A stretch of 64,000 nt of DNA from Hyphomicrobiales bacterium. GTDB lineage: Bacteria > Pseudomonadota > Alphaproteobacteria > Rhizobiales > Beijerinckiaceae. Below the pieces are notes generated by a model, which made no database searches, was not told the origin of the DNA, and was given only the letters and a program-made list of their open reading frames with translations. Positions within the stretch are counted from its first letter, which is position 1; each line of letters starts with the position of its first letter. The stretch spans positions 186,001 to 250,000 of the forward strand of contig JAGXAN010000003.1 of the NCBI GenBank assembly GCA_019075865.1, given 5' to 3'. The translations under genes were made by a program, and so were the position numbers. Shown piece after piece: positions 1 through 11,669 of this stretch.

Positions 1-395
1 CTCAAATCGCCATTGTCGGCGCGCACCTCGACGCGTCCAGGCGCGGTAATGGTGCCGGTGCCGACAAAGCTGTCGATCTTGTGTTTTTTCAGAAGGAAAG
101 CGACGCCGTTGACATTGGCGTCCACCGTATCCTGCTTGTGCTTCATCATCGCCACCAAATCCACTTTGGGCGGGGATACGACAATGCCGAGGGCCGCAAA
201 ATTATGTTCCACTTCCGCGAACATGTCCGAGGCATACAGCAGCGCCTTGGAGGGGATGCAGCCGATGTTCAGGCAGGTGCCGCCATGGGTGGCGCGCTTT
301 TCTACAACCGCGACCTTCTGGCCCAGTTGGGCGGCGCGGATCGCGCAAACATAGCCACCAGGGCCGGTTCCAATGATGAGTGTGTCGTAAATCAT
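1..395 (-). CDS. lpdA: Dihydrolipoyl dehydrogenase (E3), 3'-truncated by window edge
   Basis: FAD-dependent E3 component that reoxidises dihydrolipoamide in 2-oxoglutarate dehydrogenase and related complexes. The reading frame starts at an ATG at 395 and runs off the left edge, giving about 131 N-terminal residues. These show the FAD-binding Rossmann motif GTGPGGYVCAIRAAQLG near residue 9 and the redox-active disulfide motif GGTCLNIGCIPSKALL near residue 38, which is diagnostic of the family. It is last in view of the minus-strand operon mdh-sucCD-sucAB-SDR-lpd, so it is most likely the E3 serving SucAB. The C-terminal NAD and dimerisation domains lie outside the window. Confidence 0.95.
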   Translation of the reverse strand, partial: MIYDTLIIGTGPGGYVCAIRAAQLGQKVAVVEKRATHGGTCLNIGCIPSKALLYASDMFAEVEHNFAALGIVVSPPKVDLVAMMKHKQDTVDANVNGVAFLLKKHKIDSFVGTGTITAPGRVEVRADNGDL

Positions 396-449
396 GGTGA
401 TCCAGTTTCGGTTGAGTGATGGCGTTGGAGCTTTGTATGGAAGGCGAGT

Positions 450-1193
450 TTACCTGCCTCCGGTGACGGCGAGATTGGCACCCGTGACATAAGAGGCTTC
501 CCCGGAAACCAGCCAGAGCACAGCGGCGGCGACCTCATCGGCCGTGCCCGGCCTTTGCATCGGCACAAAACGCGCCATGTCCTGGGCACGGGTGGGCTTG
601 CCACCGCTGGCGTGAATGTCGGTCGCGGTAATGCCGGGGCTCACGGCGTTGACGCGAATGCCTTCGGTCGCAACTTCTTTGGCGAGGCCTATGGTGAATG
701 TGTCAATGGCGCCCTTGGAGGCGGCATAATCGATATATTCGCCGGGGCCACCCAGTGTGGCGGCCACCGAAGACAGGTTGACAATGACGCCGCCCTTGCC
801 GCCGTGGCGGGTGGACATGCGCTTCACCGCCTCGCGGGCGCAGAGGAAACTGCCCAGCACGTTGATGGAAAACATCCGGGTGATGCGCGCCGCCGACATT
901 TCATCGACGCGCTGGCCAATATCGACGACGCCGGCATTGTTGATGAGGGCGGTTACCTGGCCCAGTTTGTCGGCGGCGGCAAACAGGCTGAGAATATCGG
1001 CCTCCCGGGCGACATCACCCTGGACGGCGATGGCGGACACGCCATGCGCCCTGGCTGCAACCACGACCTCATCGGCCGCCGATTGATCGTTGACGTAATT
1101 GATGACGAGATTATACCCCAGCGCAGCTGCCCGCAGGGCAACGGCGCGGCCAATGCCCCGGCTGCCGCCGGTTACCACCATCAATCCGCCCAT
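450..1193 (-). CDS. SDR family NAD(P)-dependent oxidoreductase
   Basis: A classical short-chain dehydrogenase/reductase of 247 residues, the usual size. It has the cofactor motif TGGSRGIG near the N-terminus, NNAG in the middle, the catalytic Ser in NLSSVAA and the catalytic YAASK (Tyr and Lys). It is FabG-like but the substrate cannot be read from the sequence. A purine-rich site (GGGAGG) lies just upstream of the ATG. It sits between a MAPEG gene and lpd in the TCA operon. Its role there is unknown; it may simply be co-transcribed. Confidence 0.88.
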   Translation of the reverse strand: MGGLMVVTGGSRGIGRAVALRAAALGYNLVINYVNDQSAADEVVVAARAHGVSAIAVQGDVAREADILSLFAAADKLGQVTALINNAGVVDIGQRVDEMSAARITRMFSINVLGSFLCAREAVKRMSTRHGGKGGVIVNLSSVAATLGGPGEYIDYAASKGAIDTFTIGLAKEVATEGIRVNAVSPGITATDIHASGGKPTRAQDMARFVPMQRPGTADEVAAAVLWLVSGEASYVTGANLAVTGGR

Positions 1194-1206
1194 TTTGTGC
1201 CTCCCG

Positions 1207-1617
1207 TCAAGCCAGCAACACCCGCAATATCATCACGATTCCGACCATGGAGGCTAACCAGATTAAGGTGCGCAGGCCCGGAATGCCGATGATGTAAACG
1301 GGTAGATAAATTGTGCGCGACCAGACGTAAATCTGGGCACCCAGAGCGGCCATGCCGCCGGTGCGGCCGGCAACAACCACGCCAAGGGTCACCGCCGCAA
1401 ATAGCGGGAAAGTCTCCAAGAGGTTGTGCAGCGCACGGTTGATGCGGCCCAGATAGACATTGTCGACGCCAGCGGGGACATTGTCGCGGTTGCCCATCAA
1501 AAACGCTGGCTTGTGGACGAACATGGCCGCCGAAGATTGAAGGACAATTTGCAAAATGACGAGCGCTGCTGCGCAACCGAGCATGACAAGTTCGGTTGAA
1601 AGTGGATGATGCGGCAT
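1207..1617 (-). CDS. MAPEG family membrane protein
   Basis: A 136-residue integral membrane protein with about four hydrophobic segments. The stretch RINRALHNLLETFPLFAA matches the conserved core of the MAPEG superfamily (membrane-associated proteins in eicosanoid and glutathione metabolism). Bacterial members are mostly uncharacterised. An AAGGA site lies upstream of the ATG. It is encoded 13 bp from the downstream SDR gene and after sucB, so it is probably part of the TCA operon transcript. Enzymatic activity is not inferred. Confidence 0.82.
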   Translation of the reverse strand: MPHHPLSTELVMLGCAAALVILQIVLQSSAAMFVHKPAFLMGNRDNVPAGVDNVYLGRINRALHNLLETFPLFAAVTLGVVVAGRTGGMAALGAQIYVWSRTIYLPVYIIGIPGLRTLIWLASMVGIVMILRVLLA

Positions 1618-1698
1618 GAGGGTGTTTCCTTGGTGAGGGCGTTGCTTGGTCGTGGGCCGACGTCGTTACGCCAGCCCTCCCATTCTAGCGTGCCCGCC

Positions 1699-2937
1699 TC
1701 ACAAATCCAGCACCAAGCGGGCCGGGTCTTCCAAAGCTTCCTTCACACGCACCAGGAAGGTCACGGCCTCCTTGCCATCGACGATGCGATGGTCATAGGA
1801 CAGCGCCAGATACATCATCGGGCGCACTTCCACCTTGCCGCCAATGACCATGGCGCGGTCTTGAATCTTGTGCATGCCAAGGATGCCGGACTGCGGCGCG
1901 TTGAGGATAGGGGTGGACATCAGCGAGCCGTAAATGCCGCCATTGGTGATGGTGAAAGTGCCACCTTGCATTTCGTCGATCTTGAGCTGGCCATCGCGGG
2001 CGCGGCGGCCAAAATCGGAGATTTTCTTTTCCACATCGGCAATCGACATCTGGTCGGCTTCGCGCACAACCGGCACGACCAGACCGCGATCGGTGCCAAC
2101 CGCAATGCCGATGTGATAGTAATTTTTGTACACAAGGTCATTGCCATCAATCTCGCCATTGACGGCGGGCAGGTCCTTGAGCGCTTGCACGCAGGCTTTG
2201 ACGAAGAAGCCCATGAAGCCAAGCTTGGTGCCGTGCTTCTTCTCGAATACGTCCTTGTAGCGGGCGCGCAGGGCCATAACCTCGGTCATGTCCACTTCGT
2301 TGAAGGTGGTGAGCATGGCGGCGGTGTTTTGTGATTCCTTCAGGCGCCGCGCAATGGTCTGGCGCAGCTTGGTCATCTTGACCCGCTCCTCCCGCGAGGC
2401 ATCGTCGGCCTGGGGTTGGACACGCGGGGCAGGCGGTGCCATCGGCGCGGGGGCGGATACCGGTGCAGCGGGGGGCGCGGCGGGGGCCGCCAGAACGTCG
2501 CCCTTCAATACCTGGCCGCGACGGCCGGAGCCGGCGATATCGGCAACATTCATGCCACGGTCAGCCGCGATCTTGGCGGCGGCCGGTGCCGGGGGCATGG
2601 CTTGGGCAGGCGGGGCAGCTTGCGCCGCGGGTGTGGCTGCTGCCGGGCTTGGTGCCTTGGTGGCGGGAGCGGCAACGGGAGCGGCGGCTGCGCCAGCGGC
2701 CTGCGCCGTGATCTGGCCCAGCAGCGCATTTGGATTCACGGTATCGCCATCCTTGGCGGTGATCTCTGCCAGAATTCCAGCTTCCGGCGCATTGACCTCA
2801 AGCGTTACCTTATCGGTCTCAAGCTCCACCAGAGGCTCATCTTTCTTGACGGTCTCGCCGAGCTTCTTGAACCATTTGCCGATGGTTGCCTCGGTGACGC
2901 TTTCGCCAAGAGTGGGAACCCGGATTTCGATTGCCAT
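1699..2937 (-). CDS. sucB: Dihydrolipoyllysine-residue succinyltransferase (E2 of 2-oxoglutarate dehydrogenase)
   Basis: E2 core of the 2-oxoglutarate dehydrogenase complex, transferring succinyl from lipoyl-lysine to CoA. The 412-residue protein has an N-terminal lipoyl domain with the acceptor Lys43 in [11 protein letters not shown], a long Ala/Pro linker (about residues 80-190) with an embedded peripheral subunit-binding domain, and a C-terminal catalytic domain with the active-site motif DHRIVDG. It lies immediately downstream of sucA in the operon. A GGAAACG ribosome-binding site precedes the ATG. Length and architecture are typical of a single-lipoyl-domain OdhB. Confidence 0.96.
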   Translation of the reverse strand: MAIEIRVPTLGESVTEATIGKWFKKLGETVKKDEPLVELETDKVTLEVNAPEAGILAEITAKDGDTVNPNALLGQITAQAAGAAAAPVAAPATKAPSPAAATPAAQAAPPAQAMPPAPAAAKIAADRGMNVADIAGSGRRGQVLKGDVLAAPAAPPAAPVSAPAPMAPPAPRVQPQADDASREERVKMTKLRQTIARRLKESQNTAAMLTTFNEVDMTEVMALRARYKDVFEKKHGTKLGFMGFFVKACVQALKDLPAVNGEIDGNDLVYKNYYHIGIAVGTDRGLVVPVVREADQMSIADVEKKISDFGRRARDGQLKIDEMQGGTFTITNGGIYGSLMSTPILNAPQSGILGMHKIQDRAMVIGGKVEVRPMMYLALSYDHRIVDGKEAVTFLVRVKEALEDPARLVLDL

Positions 2938-2968
2938 GATTTCGTTTCCTTAATGCTGAACTTCAAGC

Positions 2969-5932
2969 TTAGCCTGCGAAAGCCTCGTCTAGAAATGCTT
3001 TCAATTGCGCCAGATGGCGGGACATCAAACCGGTCGCGGTGGCGGCGGAAGCCGGGCGTCCAACATAATTGGCGCGCTGCGCCTTGGAGCCAACCTGCGC
3101 CAGCACCCATTCGAGATAGGGTTCCACGAAGCTCCACGCCCCCATGTTCTTTGGCTCTTCCTGGCACCATGAGAAGGTCGCCTTCTTGAACCGCGACAGT
3201 TCGTGCACCAGCGCCTTCAGCGGGAAGGGGTAAAGCTGTTCGACGCGCAACAGATATACGTCGTCGATTTCGCGCTTCTCGCGTTCCTCATAAAGGTCAT
3301 AATAGACCTTGCCCGAGCACAGCACGACGCGGCGGATTTTGTCGTCCCTGACGAGCTTTATTTTCTCGCCTTTCAGATATTCGGCATCATCCCACAACAG
3401 GCGGTGGAAGGTCGAGCCCTGCGCCATTTCATCGAGGCTGGAAACCGCCCGCTTGTGACGCAGCAGCGATTTGGGCGTCATCAGGATCAGCGGCTTGCGG
3501 ATGTCACGATGCAACTGGCGGCGCAAGGCGTGAAAATAATTGGCCGGTGTGGTCAGATTGGCAACTTGCATATTGTCCTCGGCGCACATTTGCAGGTAGC
3601 GCTCAAGGCGTGCCGATGAATGTTCCGGGCCCTGGCCTTCATAGCCATGCGGCAGCAGGCACACGAGGCCCGACATGCGCAGCCACTTGCGCTCGCCAGA
3701 GGAAATGAACTGGTCAAACACCACCTGCGCACCATTGGCGAAATCACCGAATTGGGCTTCCCATATGGTCAGCGCATTGGGTTCGGCCAATGAGTAGCCA
3801 TATTCAAAGCCCAGCACCGCCTCTTCCGAGAGCATGGAGTTGATGACTTCGTATTTGGCCTGATTTTCAGCGATATGGCGCAGCGGCACATAGCGTGCCT
3901 CGGTCTGCTGGTCGATCAGCACGGAATGGCGCTGCGAGAAGGTGCCACGCTCGGAATCCTGCCCGGAGAGGCGCACACGGTGGCCTTCCTCCAGCAATGA
4001 GCCAAAGGCCAGCGCCTCGCCGGTTGCCCAGTCAATGCCGTTGCCGGTTTCGATCATTTTGGCGCGGTTATCCATGAAACGCTGAATGGTTTTGTGGATA
4101 TTGAAACCTTCCGGCACTTTCGTGATGGCTTGACCAATCTGGCGCAGCTTGTCGATGGGCAGGCCGGTTTCGCCACGACGGGCATCTTCGGCGATGTCCT
4201 TGGCGGCTTTCAGCCCAGCCCAGCGACCATCCAGCCAATCCGCCTTGTTGGGCTTATAGACCTGGCCGGCTTCATATTCGGCTTCGAGACGGGTGCGCCA
4301 GTCGGTGCGCATCTTGGCGACTTCGCCCTCGGTGACAACACCTTCCTCGATCAGGCGGGCGCTGTAGATTTCCAGCGTCGTCTGGCGGGCACGGATGTTG
4401 GCGTACATCAATGGTTGGGTGAAGCTTGGTTCATCGCCTTCGTTATGGCCAAAGCGGCGGTAGCAAAACATGTCAATGACCACCGGCTTATGGAACATCT
4501 GCCGGAATTCGGTGGCGATTTTGGCGACATGCACCACGGCTTCCGGGTCATCGCCATTGACGTGAAAAATTGGTGCCTCGATCATTTTCGCGACATCGGA
4601 AGGATAGGGCGAGGAGCGCGAGTAACGCGGATAGGTGGTGAAACCGATCTGGTTGTTGACGATGAAATGCACGGAGCCGCCAGTGCGGTGGCCCTTGAGG
4701 CCGGAGAGTCCGAAACATTCGGCAATGACGCCCTGGCCGGCAAAGGCGGCATCGCCGTGGATCAGAAGCGGCATCACCGAGGTGCGCTCGACATTGTCGT
4801 TGCGCTGGTCCTGCTTGGCGCGAACCTTGCCCAAAACCACGGGATCGACGATTTCGAGATGCGACGGGTTGGCGGTCAGCGACAGATGCACGCTGTTGCC
4901 GTCAAATTCGCGATCCGAGGAAGCGCCCAGGTGATATTTGACGTCGCCCGAACCTTCCACATCATCGGGCGCGGCCGAGCCACCCTTGAACTCGTGGAAA
5001 ATGGCGCGGTGCGGCTTGGCCATGACCTGGCTGAGCACGTTGAGGCGTCCGCGATGGGCCATGCCGAGATTGATTTCCTTGACGCCCAAAGCGCCGCCGC
5101 GCTTGATGATCTGCTCCAGCGCGGGCACCATGGATTCAGCGCCGTCCAGACCAAAGCGCTTGGTGCCGGTATATTTGACGTCGATGAATTTCTCAAAGCC
5201 CTCGGCTTCGACAAGCTTGCTCAGGATGGCGCGCTTGCCCTCGCGCGTGAACACCACTTCCTTGTGCTGGCCTTCGATGCGCTCCTGAATCCAGGCTTTT
5301 TCAGCCGGATTGGAAATGTGCATGAATTCATAGCCGATGGTGGCGCAATAGGTGCGGCGCAAAATCGCCAGCATCTCGAATATGGTTGCATATTCAAGGC
5401 CCAGCACGAAATCGATGAAAATCTTGCGGTCATAATCGGCTTCAGTGAAGCCGTAGGTGGCGGGGTTCAATTCCTCATGGTCCAGCATTCGGGCGATGCC
5501 GAGCGGGTCAAGATTGGCGTGCAAATGACCGCGCATACGATAGGCGCGGATCATCATGATGGCGCGCACTGAATCGCGGGTGGCCTGCTGCACGGCAGCG
5601 GGGGAGACGCTCGCGCCGGGTGTGGCAGCGGCTTTGGCCTTCAGCTTGTCGCCGATGACCTTTTCGGATTTGCTCCAGTCGCCGTCCAGTGCGGAGACGA
5701 GATCGCCATTGGCATGAACCGGCCAGTTCGACTTCTGCCAGGAGGCACCACGGGCATTGGCCTCGGCCTCACCGGGGCTTTCCTGCAAGCTGGCAAAATA
5801 CATTTGCCACTGCGGTTCAACGCTGGTCGGGTCGGCCTCAAAGCGTGCTTGCAAATCCTCGATATAGGCGGCGCTCACGCCGTTGAGGAAGGTCGAATCG
5901 GCTAAAAACGCGGAGCGATCATGCTGGTTCAT
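2969..5932 (-). CDS. sucA: 2-oxoglutarate dehydrogenase E1 component
   Basis: Thiamine diphosphate-dependent E1 decarboxylase of the 2-oxoglutarate dehydrogenase complex, 987 residues and full length for the family. Visible family motifs include the N-terminal E2-interacting segment (FLNGVSAAYIEDLQARF), HGDAAFAGQGV, FHVNGDDPEAVVHVAK for ThDP and Mg binding, and RRFGHNEGDEPSFTQP. The ATG at 5932 fits the usual N-terminus (MNQHDRSAFL). It lies between sucD and sucB on the minus strand, with short spacers that suggest one transcript. Confidence 0.97.
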   Translation of the reverse strand: MNQHDRSAFLADSTFLNGVSAAYIEDLQARFEADPTSVEPQWQMYFASLQESPGEAEANARGASWQKSNWPVHANGDLVSALDGDWSKSEKVIGDKLKAKAAATPGASVSPAAVQQATRDSVRAIMMIRAYRMRGHLHANLDPLGIARMLDHEELNPATYGFTEADYDRKIFIDFVLGLEYATIFEMLAILRRTYCATIGYEFMHISNPAEKAWIQERIEGQHKEVVFTREGKRAILSKLVEAEGFEKFIDVKYTGTKRFGLDGAESMVPALEQIIKRGGALGVKEINLGMAHRGRLNVLSQVMAKPHRAIFHEFKGGSAAPDDVEGSGDVKYHLGASSDREFDGNSVHLSLTANPSHLEIVDPVVLGKVRAKQDQRNDNVERTSVMPLLIHGDAAFAGQGVIAECFGLSGLKGHRTGGSVHFIVNNQIGFTTYPRYSRSSPYPSDVAKMIEAPIFHVNGDDPEAVVHVAKIATEFRQMFHKPVVIDMFCYRRFGHNEGDEPSFTQPLMYANIRARQTTLEIYSARLIEEGVVTEGEVAKMRTDWRTRLEAEYEAGQVYKPNKADWLDGRWAGLKAAKDIAEDARRGETGLPIDKLRQIGQAITKVPEGFNIHKTIQRFMDNRAKMIETGNGIDWATGEALAFGSLLEEGHRVRLSGQDSERGTFSQRHSVLIDQQTEARYVPLRHIAENQAKYEVINSMLSEEAVLGFEYGYSLAEPNALTIWEAQFGDFANGAQVVFDQFISSGERKWLRMSGLVCLLPHGYEGQGPEHSSARLERYLQMCAEDNMQVANLTTPANYFHALRRQLHRDIRKPLILMTPKSLLRHKRAVSSLDEMAQGSTFHRLLWDDAEYLKGEKIKLVRDDKIRRVVLCSGKVYYDLYEEREKREIDDVYLLRVEQLYPFPLKALVHELSRFKKATFSWCQEEPKNMGAWSFVEPYLEWVLAQVGSKAQRANYVGRPASAATATGLMSRHLAQLKAFLDEAFAG

Positions 5933-5982
5933 GGCTTTGGTCCGGGTACTTGGGTTGACTTGGGCAGGGCCATCGGCACCGC

Positions 5983-6867
5983 CTATCCTTTCAGCACTTC
6001 AACAAGGGTTTTTCCAAGGCGTGCGGGGCTTGGCGAGACGCGGATGCCGGCAGCTTCCATCGCCGCGATCTTGTCCTCAGCGCCGCCCTTGCCCCCCGAA
6101 ATAATGGCACCGGCATGGCCCATGCGCCGCCCGGGAGGGGCCGTGCGGCCAGCGATGAAACCAACCATCGGCTTTTTGCGGCCGCGCTTGGCTTCGTCGG
6201 CGATAAACTGGGCGGCATCTTCTTCTGCCGAACCGCCGATTTCGCCGATCATGATGATGGATTTGGTGGCCTCATCGGCCAGAAACATTTCCAGCATCTC
6301 GATGAATTCGGTGCCCTTGACCGGGTCGCCGCCAATGCCGACCGCCGTGGTCTGGCCAAGGCCCGCCTGCGTTGTCTGGAAAACGGCTTCATAAGTCAGG
6401 GTGCCGGAGCGCGAAACAATGCCCACCGAACCTTGTTTGAAGATGTTGCCCGGCATGATGCCAATCTTGCATGCGCCCGCTGTCATGACGCCGGGGCAAT
6501 TGGGGCCGATCAGCCGCGATCTGGAGCCCGAAAGCGCGCGCTTGACCTTGACCATATCCGCGACCGGAATGCCTTCAGTGATGCAGACAATGAGCGGGAT
6601 TTCAGCGGCAATGGCTTCGCAAATGGCATCGGCTGCGCCGGGCGGTGGCACATAAATCACCGAGGCGTCGGCGTTGGTGGCGCTCTTGGCTTCGGATACC
6701 GTGTCAAACACCGGCAGGCCGAGGTGGGTTGCGCCGCCTTTGCCGGGCGACGTGCCGCCGACCACTTTGGTGCCATAAGCGAGGGCCTGCTCGGAATGGA
6801 ACGTGCCGTTCTTTCCGGTGAAGCCTTGGGTGATCACGCGGGTTTCGCGGGTGATGAGAATGGACAT
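5983..6867 (-). CDS. sucD: Succinyl-CoA synthetase, alpha subunit
   Basis: ADP-forming succinate-CoA ligase alpha subunit, 294 residues. The N-terminal CoA-binding Rossmann domain has [18 protein letters not shown], and the C-terminal ligase domain has the phospho-histidine loop in [15 protein letters not shown]. Together with SucC it makes ATP from succinyl-CoA in the TCA cycle. It lies between sucC and sucA. A 126-bp spacer separates it from sucC, the widest gap inside the core of this operon. Confidence 0.97.
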   Translation of the reverse strand: MSILITRETRVITQGFTGKNGTFHSEQALAYGTKVVGGTSPGKGGATHLGLPVFDTVSEAKSATNADASVIYVPPPGAADAICEAIAAEIPLIVCITEGIPVADMVKVKRALSGSRSRLIGPNCPGVMTAGACKIGIMPGNIFKQGSVGIVSRSGTLTYEAVFQTTQAGLGQTTAVGIGGDPVKGTEFIEMLEMFLADEATKSIIMIGEIGGSAEEDAAQFIADEAKRGRKKPMVGFIAGRTAPPGRRMGHAGAIISGGKGGAEDKIAAMEAAGIRVSPSPARLGKTLVEVLKG

Positions 6868-6993
6868 TTTAAGGTTAGTCCTTGTTGCGCAGATAGCAGG
6901 AAAGGGAAACAGGGGTTTGGTTCATCGAAGGGGCGATGAACAACAGCAGGGCCTTTGCCAGGTTATTCCACGCGGCAAAGGTCTTGCCTTGCA

Positions 6994-8193
6994 TCATCGG
7001 GCGGCCCTCACGGCTGCCACCACTTTCTGGGCGGCGTCATCGAGATCGTCGGCGGAAATCACATTGAGCCCGCTTTCACGGATGATTTTCTTGCCCAGAT
7101 CGACATTGGTGCCCTCAAGGCGCACCACCAGCGGCACTTTCAGGCCGACATCCCGGACGGCGGCGATCACGCCCTCGGCGATGACGTCGCAGCGCATGAT
7201 GCCACCGAAAATATTGACCAAAATGCCTTTGACATTCTCGTCGGCAGTAATGATCTTGAACGCAGCCGTCACCTTTTCCTTGGTCGCGCCGCCGCCAACG
7301 TCGAGGAAGTTGGCCGGGGCTTCGCCGTACAGCTTGATGATATCCATGGTGGCCATGGCCAGGCCGGCACCATTGACCATGCAACCGATCGTGCCTTCGA
7401 GGGTGATGTAGTTGAGGTCGTGGCGCGAAGCCTCAATCTCTTTCGCATCTTCCTCGGTCTCGTCGCGCAGCGCCAAGAGTTCGGGGTGGCGGAACATGGC
7501 GTTGCCATCAATCGACACTTTGGCGTCGAGACATTTCAGCTTGTCGTCGCTGGTGACGATCAGCGGGTTGATCTCCAGCATTTCCATGTCGGAGGTGACG
7601 AAGGCGGTGTAGAGTTGGCTGACCAGCTTTTCTGCCTGCTTGGCCAGATCGCCGGTGAGACCCAGCGCCTTGGCGACGGCGCGGCCGTGGTGGGGCATGG
7701 CGCCAGTGGCCGGATCGATGGAAATGGAAACGATCTTTTCAGGCGTGTCATGGGCGACGGTTTCAATGTCCACGCCGCCTTCGGTGGAGACAACCACCGA
7801 GACGCGGGCGGTGGCGCGATCCACCAGCATCGACAGATAGAATTCGCTGGCGATGCGCGCGCCTTCCTCGATGTAGAGGCGGTTGACCTGTTTGCCATGC
7901 GGGCCAGTCTGCACCGTGACCAGCGTGTTGCCGAGCATCTCGTTGGCGAAGGTCTGCACTTCTTCAATCGAGCGAGCGAGACGCACGCCGCCCTTGTCGC
8001 CGGCTGCTTTCTCCTTGAAGGAACCCTTGCCGCGTCCGCCGGCATGAATTTGAGCCTTGACCACCCAGACCGGGCCGCCGAGTTCGCGGGCCGCAGCGCT
8101 GGCGTCGCTGGCCGTCATAACCGGTACGCCGCGCGACACGGGCGCGCCATATTGTTTCAGGATCGCTTTGGCCTGGTATTCATGGATGTTCAT
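6994..8193 (-). CDS. sucC: Succinyl-CoA synthetase, beta subunit
   Basis: ADP-forming succinate-CoA ligase beta subunit, 399 residues. It carries an N-terminal ATP-grasp domain ([19 protein letters not shown], then [14 protein letters not shown]) and a C-terminal ligase domain containing [17 protein letters not shown]. It partners with SucD encoded directly downstream. An AAGGCG site lies about eight bases before the ATG. The gene starts 26 bp after mdh ends, so mdh-sucC-sucD are almost certainly co-transcribed. Confidence 0.97.
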   Translation of the reverse strand: MNIHEYQAKAILKQYGAPVSRGVPVMTASDASAAARELGGPVWVVKAQIHAGGRGKGSFKEKAAGDKGGVRLARSIEEVQTFANEMLGNTLVTVQTGPHGKQVNRLYIEEGARIASEFYLSMLVDRATARVSVVVSTEGGVDIETVAHDTPEKIVSISIDPATGAMPHHGRAVAKALGLTGDLAKQAEKLVSQLYTAFVTSDMEMLEINPLIVTSDDKLKCLDAKVSIDGNAMFRHPELLALRDETEEDAKEIEASRHDLNYITLEGTIGCMVNGAGLAMATMDIIKLYGEAPANFLDVGGGATKEKVTAAFKIITADENVKGILVNIFGGIMRCDVIAEGVIAAVRDVGLKVPLVVRLEGTNVDLGKKIIRESGLNVISADDLDDAAQKVVAAVRAAR

Positions 8194-8219
8194 GGCACGC
8201 CTTCAGTGGGTAATGGGGT

Positions 8220-9472
<1,253 letters not shown>

Positions 9473-10963
9473 CTACTCAACAATCATGGCTGCAGGGGAG
9501 ATTTTACCCCGCAGTGGCAATTCCCGCATCATCGCCATGAACAGCAGGGCAAAACCAAGCCCGATGCCGGCCGCGATATAGACATATCGGAACGTGACGA
9601 AAAGATTTTGGCGCTCGGGGGCCGATAGCGTGGAAATATCGACATTGTGCAGGCCGCTGGAACTGAGAACAATGGTGCCGAATATGGCAACGCTGATCGC
9701 GCCGCCTAGCGAGCGGAAGAAATTGGCACTGGCCGTTGCCGTGCCCAATTCATGCAGGCCCACCGCATTCTGGATGGCGATGGTGCTGACCGGCAGGATC
9801 GAGCCAATGCCAATGCTGAGCATTGCCAGCAGCGCTTCAAAGGCAGCAAAGCCCATATTTTGCGACCCAAATGCCAGAAGGAGAGTTGCGAAGATCGAGA
9901 ACGCCAGGCCGATCAACGGCAGCCGCTTGTAATGCACCGCGAAGGTCATGACCCGGCCGGAGATGGTTGCGCCGGTCACCGTGCCCACCATCAGCGGGAT
10001 CAGGGCCAGGCCGGATTGGCTGGCGGTGAGCCCCAACACACCTTCCATGTAGATGGGCATGTAAATGGTCATGCCGATGAAGGTGCCCATACCAAAGCAG
10101 GCGGAGAGCATGCCGGTTGCCACCACCTGGTTGCCGAGCACGCTGAGCGGGATCAGCGGTTCGTCGGCCTGTATCAGCCGGGCAACGAAACTCGCCCACA
10201 AAACCGCCGAAAGCAGCGTCACCAAAATGATTTGTATCGAGTTCCAGTCATAGACTGAACCGCCCCAGCTCAGGCCGAGCAGCATGGTCGTGGTTGCGCC
10301 GATCAACAGCACGGCACCGAGCCAGTCCAACCGGTGCGGGCGCTCGTGGCGGGGCAGGCGCTTCAGCTTGTTGTTTGTCATCAGAAAGGCCGCAAGCCCG
10401 AGCGGCAAATTGATCCAGAAAATCAGGGTCCAGTGCAGATGCTGGGCGAAAAAGCCGCCGAGCAGAGGCCCGGCTATGCTGGCAAGAACGAAAACGCTGG
10501 CGATATAGACCTGATATTTGGCGCGCTCTTTTGGGGAGACCAGATCGCCAATGATGGTCTGGGAAAGGGCAATCAGGCCACCGCCGCCCATTCCCTGCAG
10601 GCCGCGCGCCAAAATCAGGGTCAGCATGTTGGGTGCAAGGGCGCATAAAAGCGAGCCAATGCTAAAGATGACAATGCCCACGAGCAGGGTGATGCGACGC
10701 CCGTGAATATCGCTGAATTTTCCATAAAGGGGGGTCACGGTGGTCGCGGTCAAAAGATAGGCCGTTGCTACCCAGGACAGGTTCCCCATGTCATGCAGGG
10801 CGAGCCCGATGGTGGGCATGGCGGTCGCGACAATGGTCTGGTCGAGCGCCGCCAGCAGCATGGCAAGGATGAGGCCAATGATGATGGCGCGAATTTCATG
10901 CGGCTGCAGCCGCGCGTTTTGCGGTTTGGCGGCACCCACAACATCCGTGGTGTGAATGTTCAT
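9473..10963 (-). CDS. MFS transporter, DHA2 (EmrB/QacA) drug-efflux family
   Basis: Integral membrane proton-driven exporter of about 496 residues with about 14 predicted hydrophobic segments, as in DHA2 transporters. Family features include LDQTIVATAMPTI in the first membrane segment (conserved acidic motif of EmrB/QacA proteins), the MFS motif A variant GKFSDIHGRRIT, and the motif C-like SIAGPLLGGFF. The start is uncertain: ATG at 10963 is chosen over 10981 or 11041 because GGAAC lies upstream and the extra residues look non-coding. No EmrA-type adaptor or regulator gene is adjacent, so substrate is unknown. Confidence 0.88.
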   Translation of the reverse strand: MNIHTTDVVGAAKPQNARLQPHEIRAIIIGLILAMLLAALDQTIVATAMPTIGLALHDMGNLSWVATAYLLTATTVTPLYGKFSDIHGRRITLLVGIVIFSIGSLLCALAPNMLTLILARGLQGMGGGGLIALSQTIIGDLVSPKERAKYQVYIASVFVLASIAGPLLGGFFAQHLHWTLIFWINLPLGLAAFLMTNNKLKRLPRHERPHRLDWLGAVLLIGATTTMLLGLSWGGSVYDWNSIQIILVTLLSAVLWASFVARLIQADEPLIPLSVLGNQVVATGMLSACFGMGTFIGMTIYMPIYMEGVLGLTASQSGLALIPLMVGTVTGATISGRVMTFAVHYKRLPLIGLAFSIFATLLLAFGSQNMGFAAFEALLAMLSIGIGSILPVSTIAIQNAVGLHELGTATASANFFRSLGGAISVAIFGTIVLSSSGLHNVDISTLSAPERQNLFVTFRYVYIAAGIGLGFALLFMAMMRELPLRGKISPAAMIVE

Positions 10964-11132
10964 TCGCTCAGTTCCGCTCATGATAAATGCAAAGGCCCGA
11001 ACCTGGGGTGGTTCACGGGCAACATTTTTTAGACTTCGCACTTGTTGCCAACATTGTCACGCCATCCACCTCCCGGGAGGGTATGCCTGCTATGCAATTG
11101 CCTGATACCCGGAGCGTCTGCGCCCCGAATTT

Positions 11133-11669
11133 TCAGGGGCTGTCAATCGTGCCTATATAAGGCAGTTGACGGTAGGCGTGGCCAACATCCATGCCGTAAC
11201 CGACCAGAAACACATCGGGGCAGGAAAAGCCGACATAATCGCCCTCCACCTGCACGGCGCGCTTGTTGGGCTTTTCGACCATGACGCAAATCTGGACGCG
11301 GTGGGCCCCGCGCGCGATCAGCAGATCCTTGGCGAAAGCCAGCGTGCGGCCCGATTCCAGAATGTCATCGACCAGCAGGACATCGCGGCCAGTGACGTCC
11401 GATTCAATGTCCTTGAGCATGGAGATATGGCCAGTGGAGCGGGTGCCTTCACGGTAACTCGACAATTGCACAAATTCGACCTGCGGTTCGAGCGCGCATT
11501 TGTGCATGGCGCGCAGCAAATCTGCGGCAAACATGAACGAGCCTTTGAGCACAGCCACCACCAGCAGGTTTTTGGGCTGGCTCGCAGCTATGGCATGGGC
11601 GAGGGCATCAATCCGTTCGGCAATCTGGTGTTCATTGAACAGGACGGAGATTTTTGGGGAATGGGTCAT
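11133..11669 (-). CDS. hpt: Hypoxanthine phosphoribosyltransferase
   Basis: Purine-salvage enzyme converting hypoxanthine (and often guanine) plus PRPP to the nucleotide. It is 178 residues long, with the PRPP-binding motif VLLVDDILESGRTL and an upstream VVAVLKGSFMFAADL segment typical of type I phosphoribosyltransferases. The ATG overlaps the TGA of the DUF3426 gene by four bases (ATGA), showing translational coupling between the two. Confidence 0.94.
   Translation of the reverse strand: MTHSPKISVLFNEHQIAERIDALAHAIAASQPKNLLVVAVLKGSFMFAADLLRAMHKCALEPQVEFVQLSSYREGTRSTGHISMLKDIESDVTGRDVLLVDDILESGRTLAFAKDLLIARGAHRVQICVMVEKPNKRAVQVEGDYVGFSCPDVFLVGYGMDVGHAYRQLPYIGTIDSP

Noticed and set aside
2420-2720. 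Low-complexity Ala/Pro-coding region that looks like a repeat array
   Set aside because: It is the interdomain linker of sucB, which is normally Ala/Pro-rich; no repeat unit or CRISPR-like spacing is present.
4094-5572. Long plus-strand open frame (492 codons) opposite sucA
   Set aside because: It mirrors the strongly supported sucA frame; its translation has no recognisable domain and high-GC coding DNA commonly leaves the opposite strand open.
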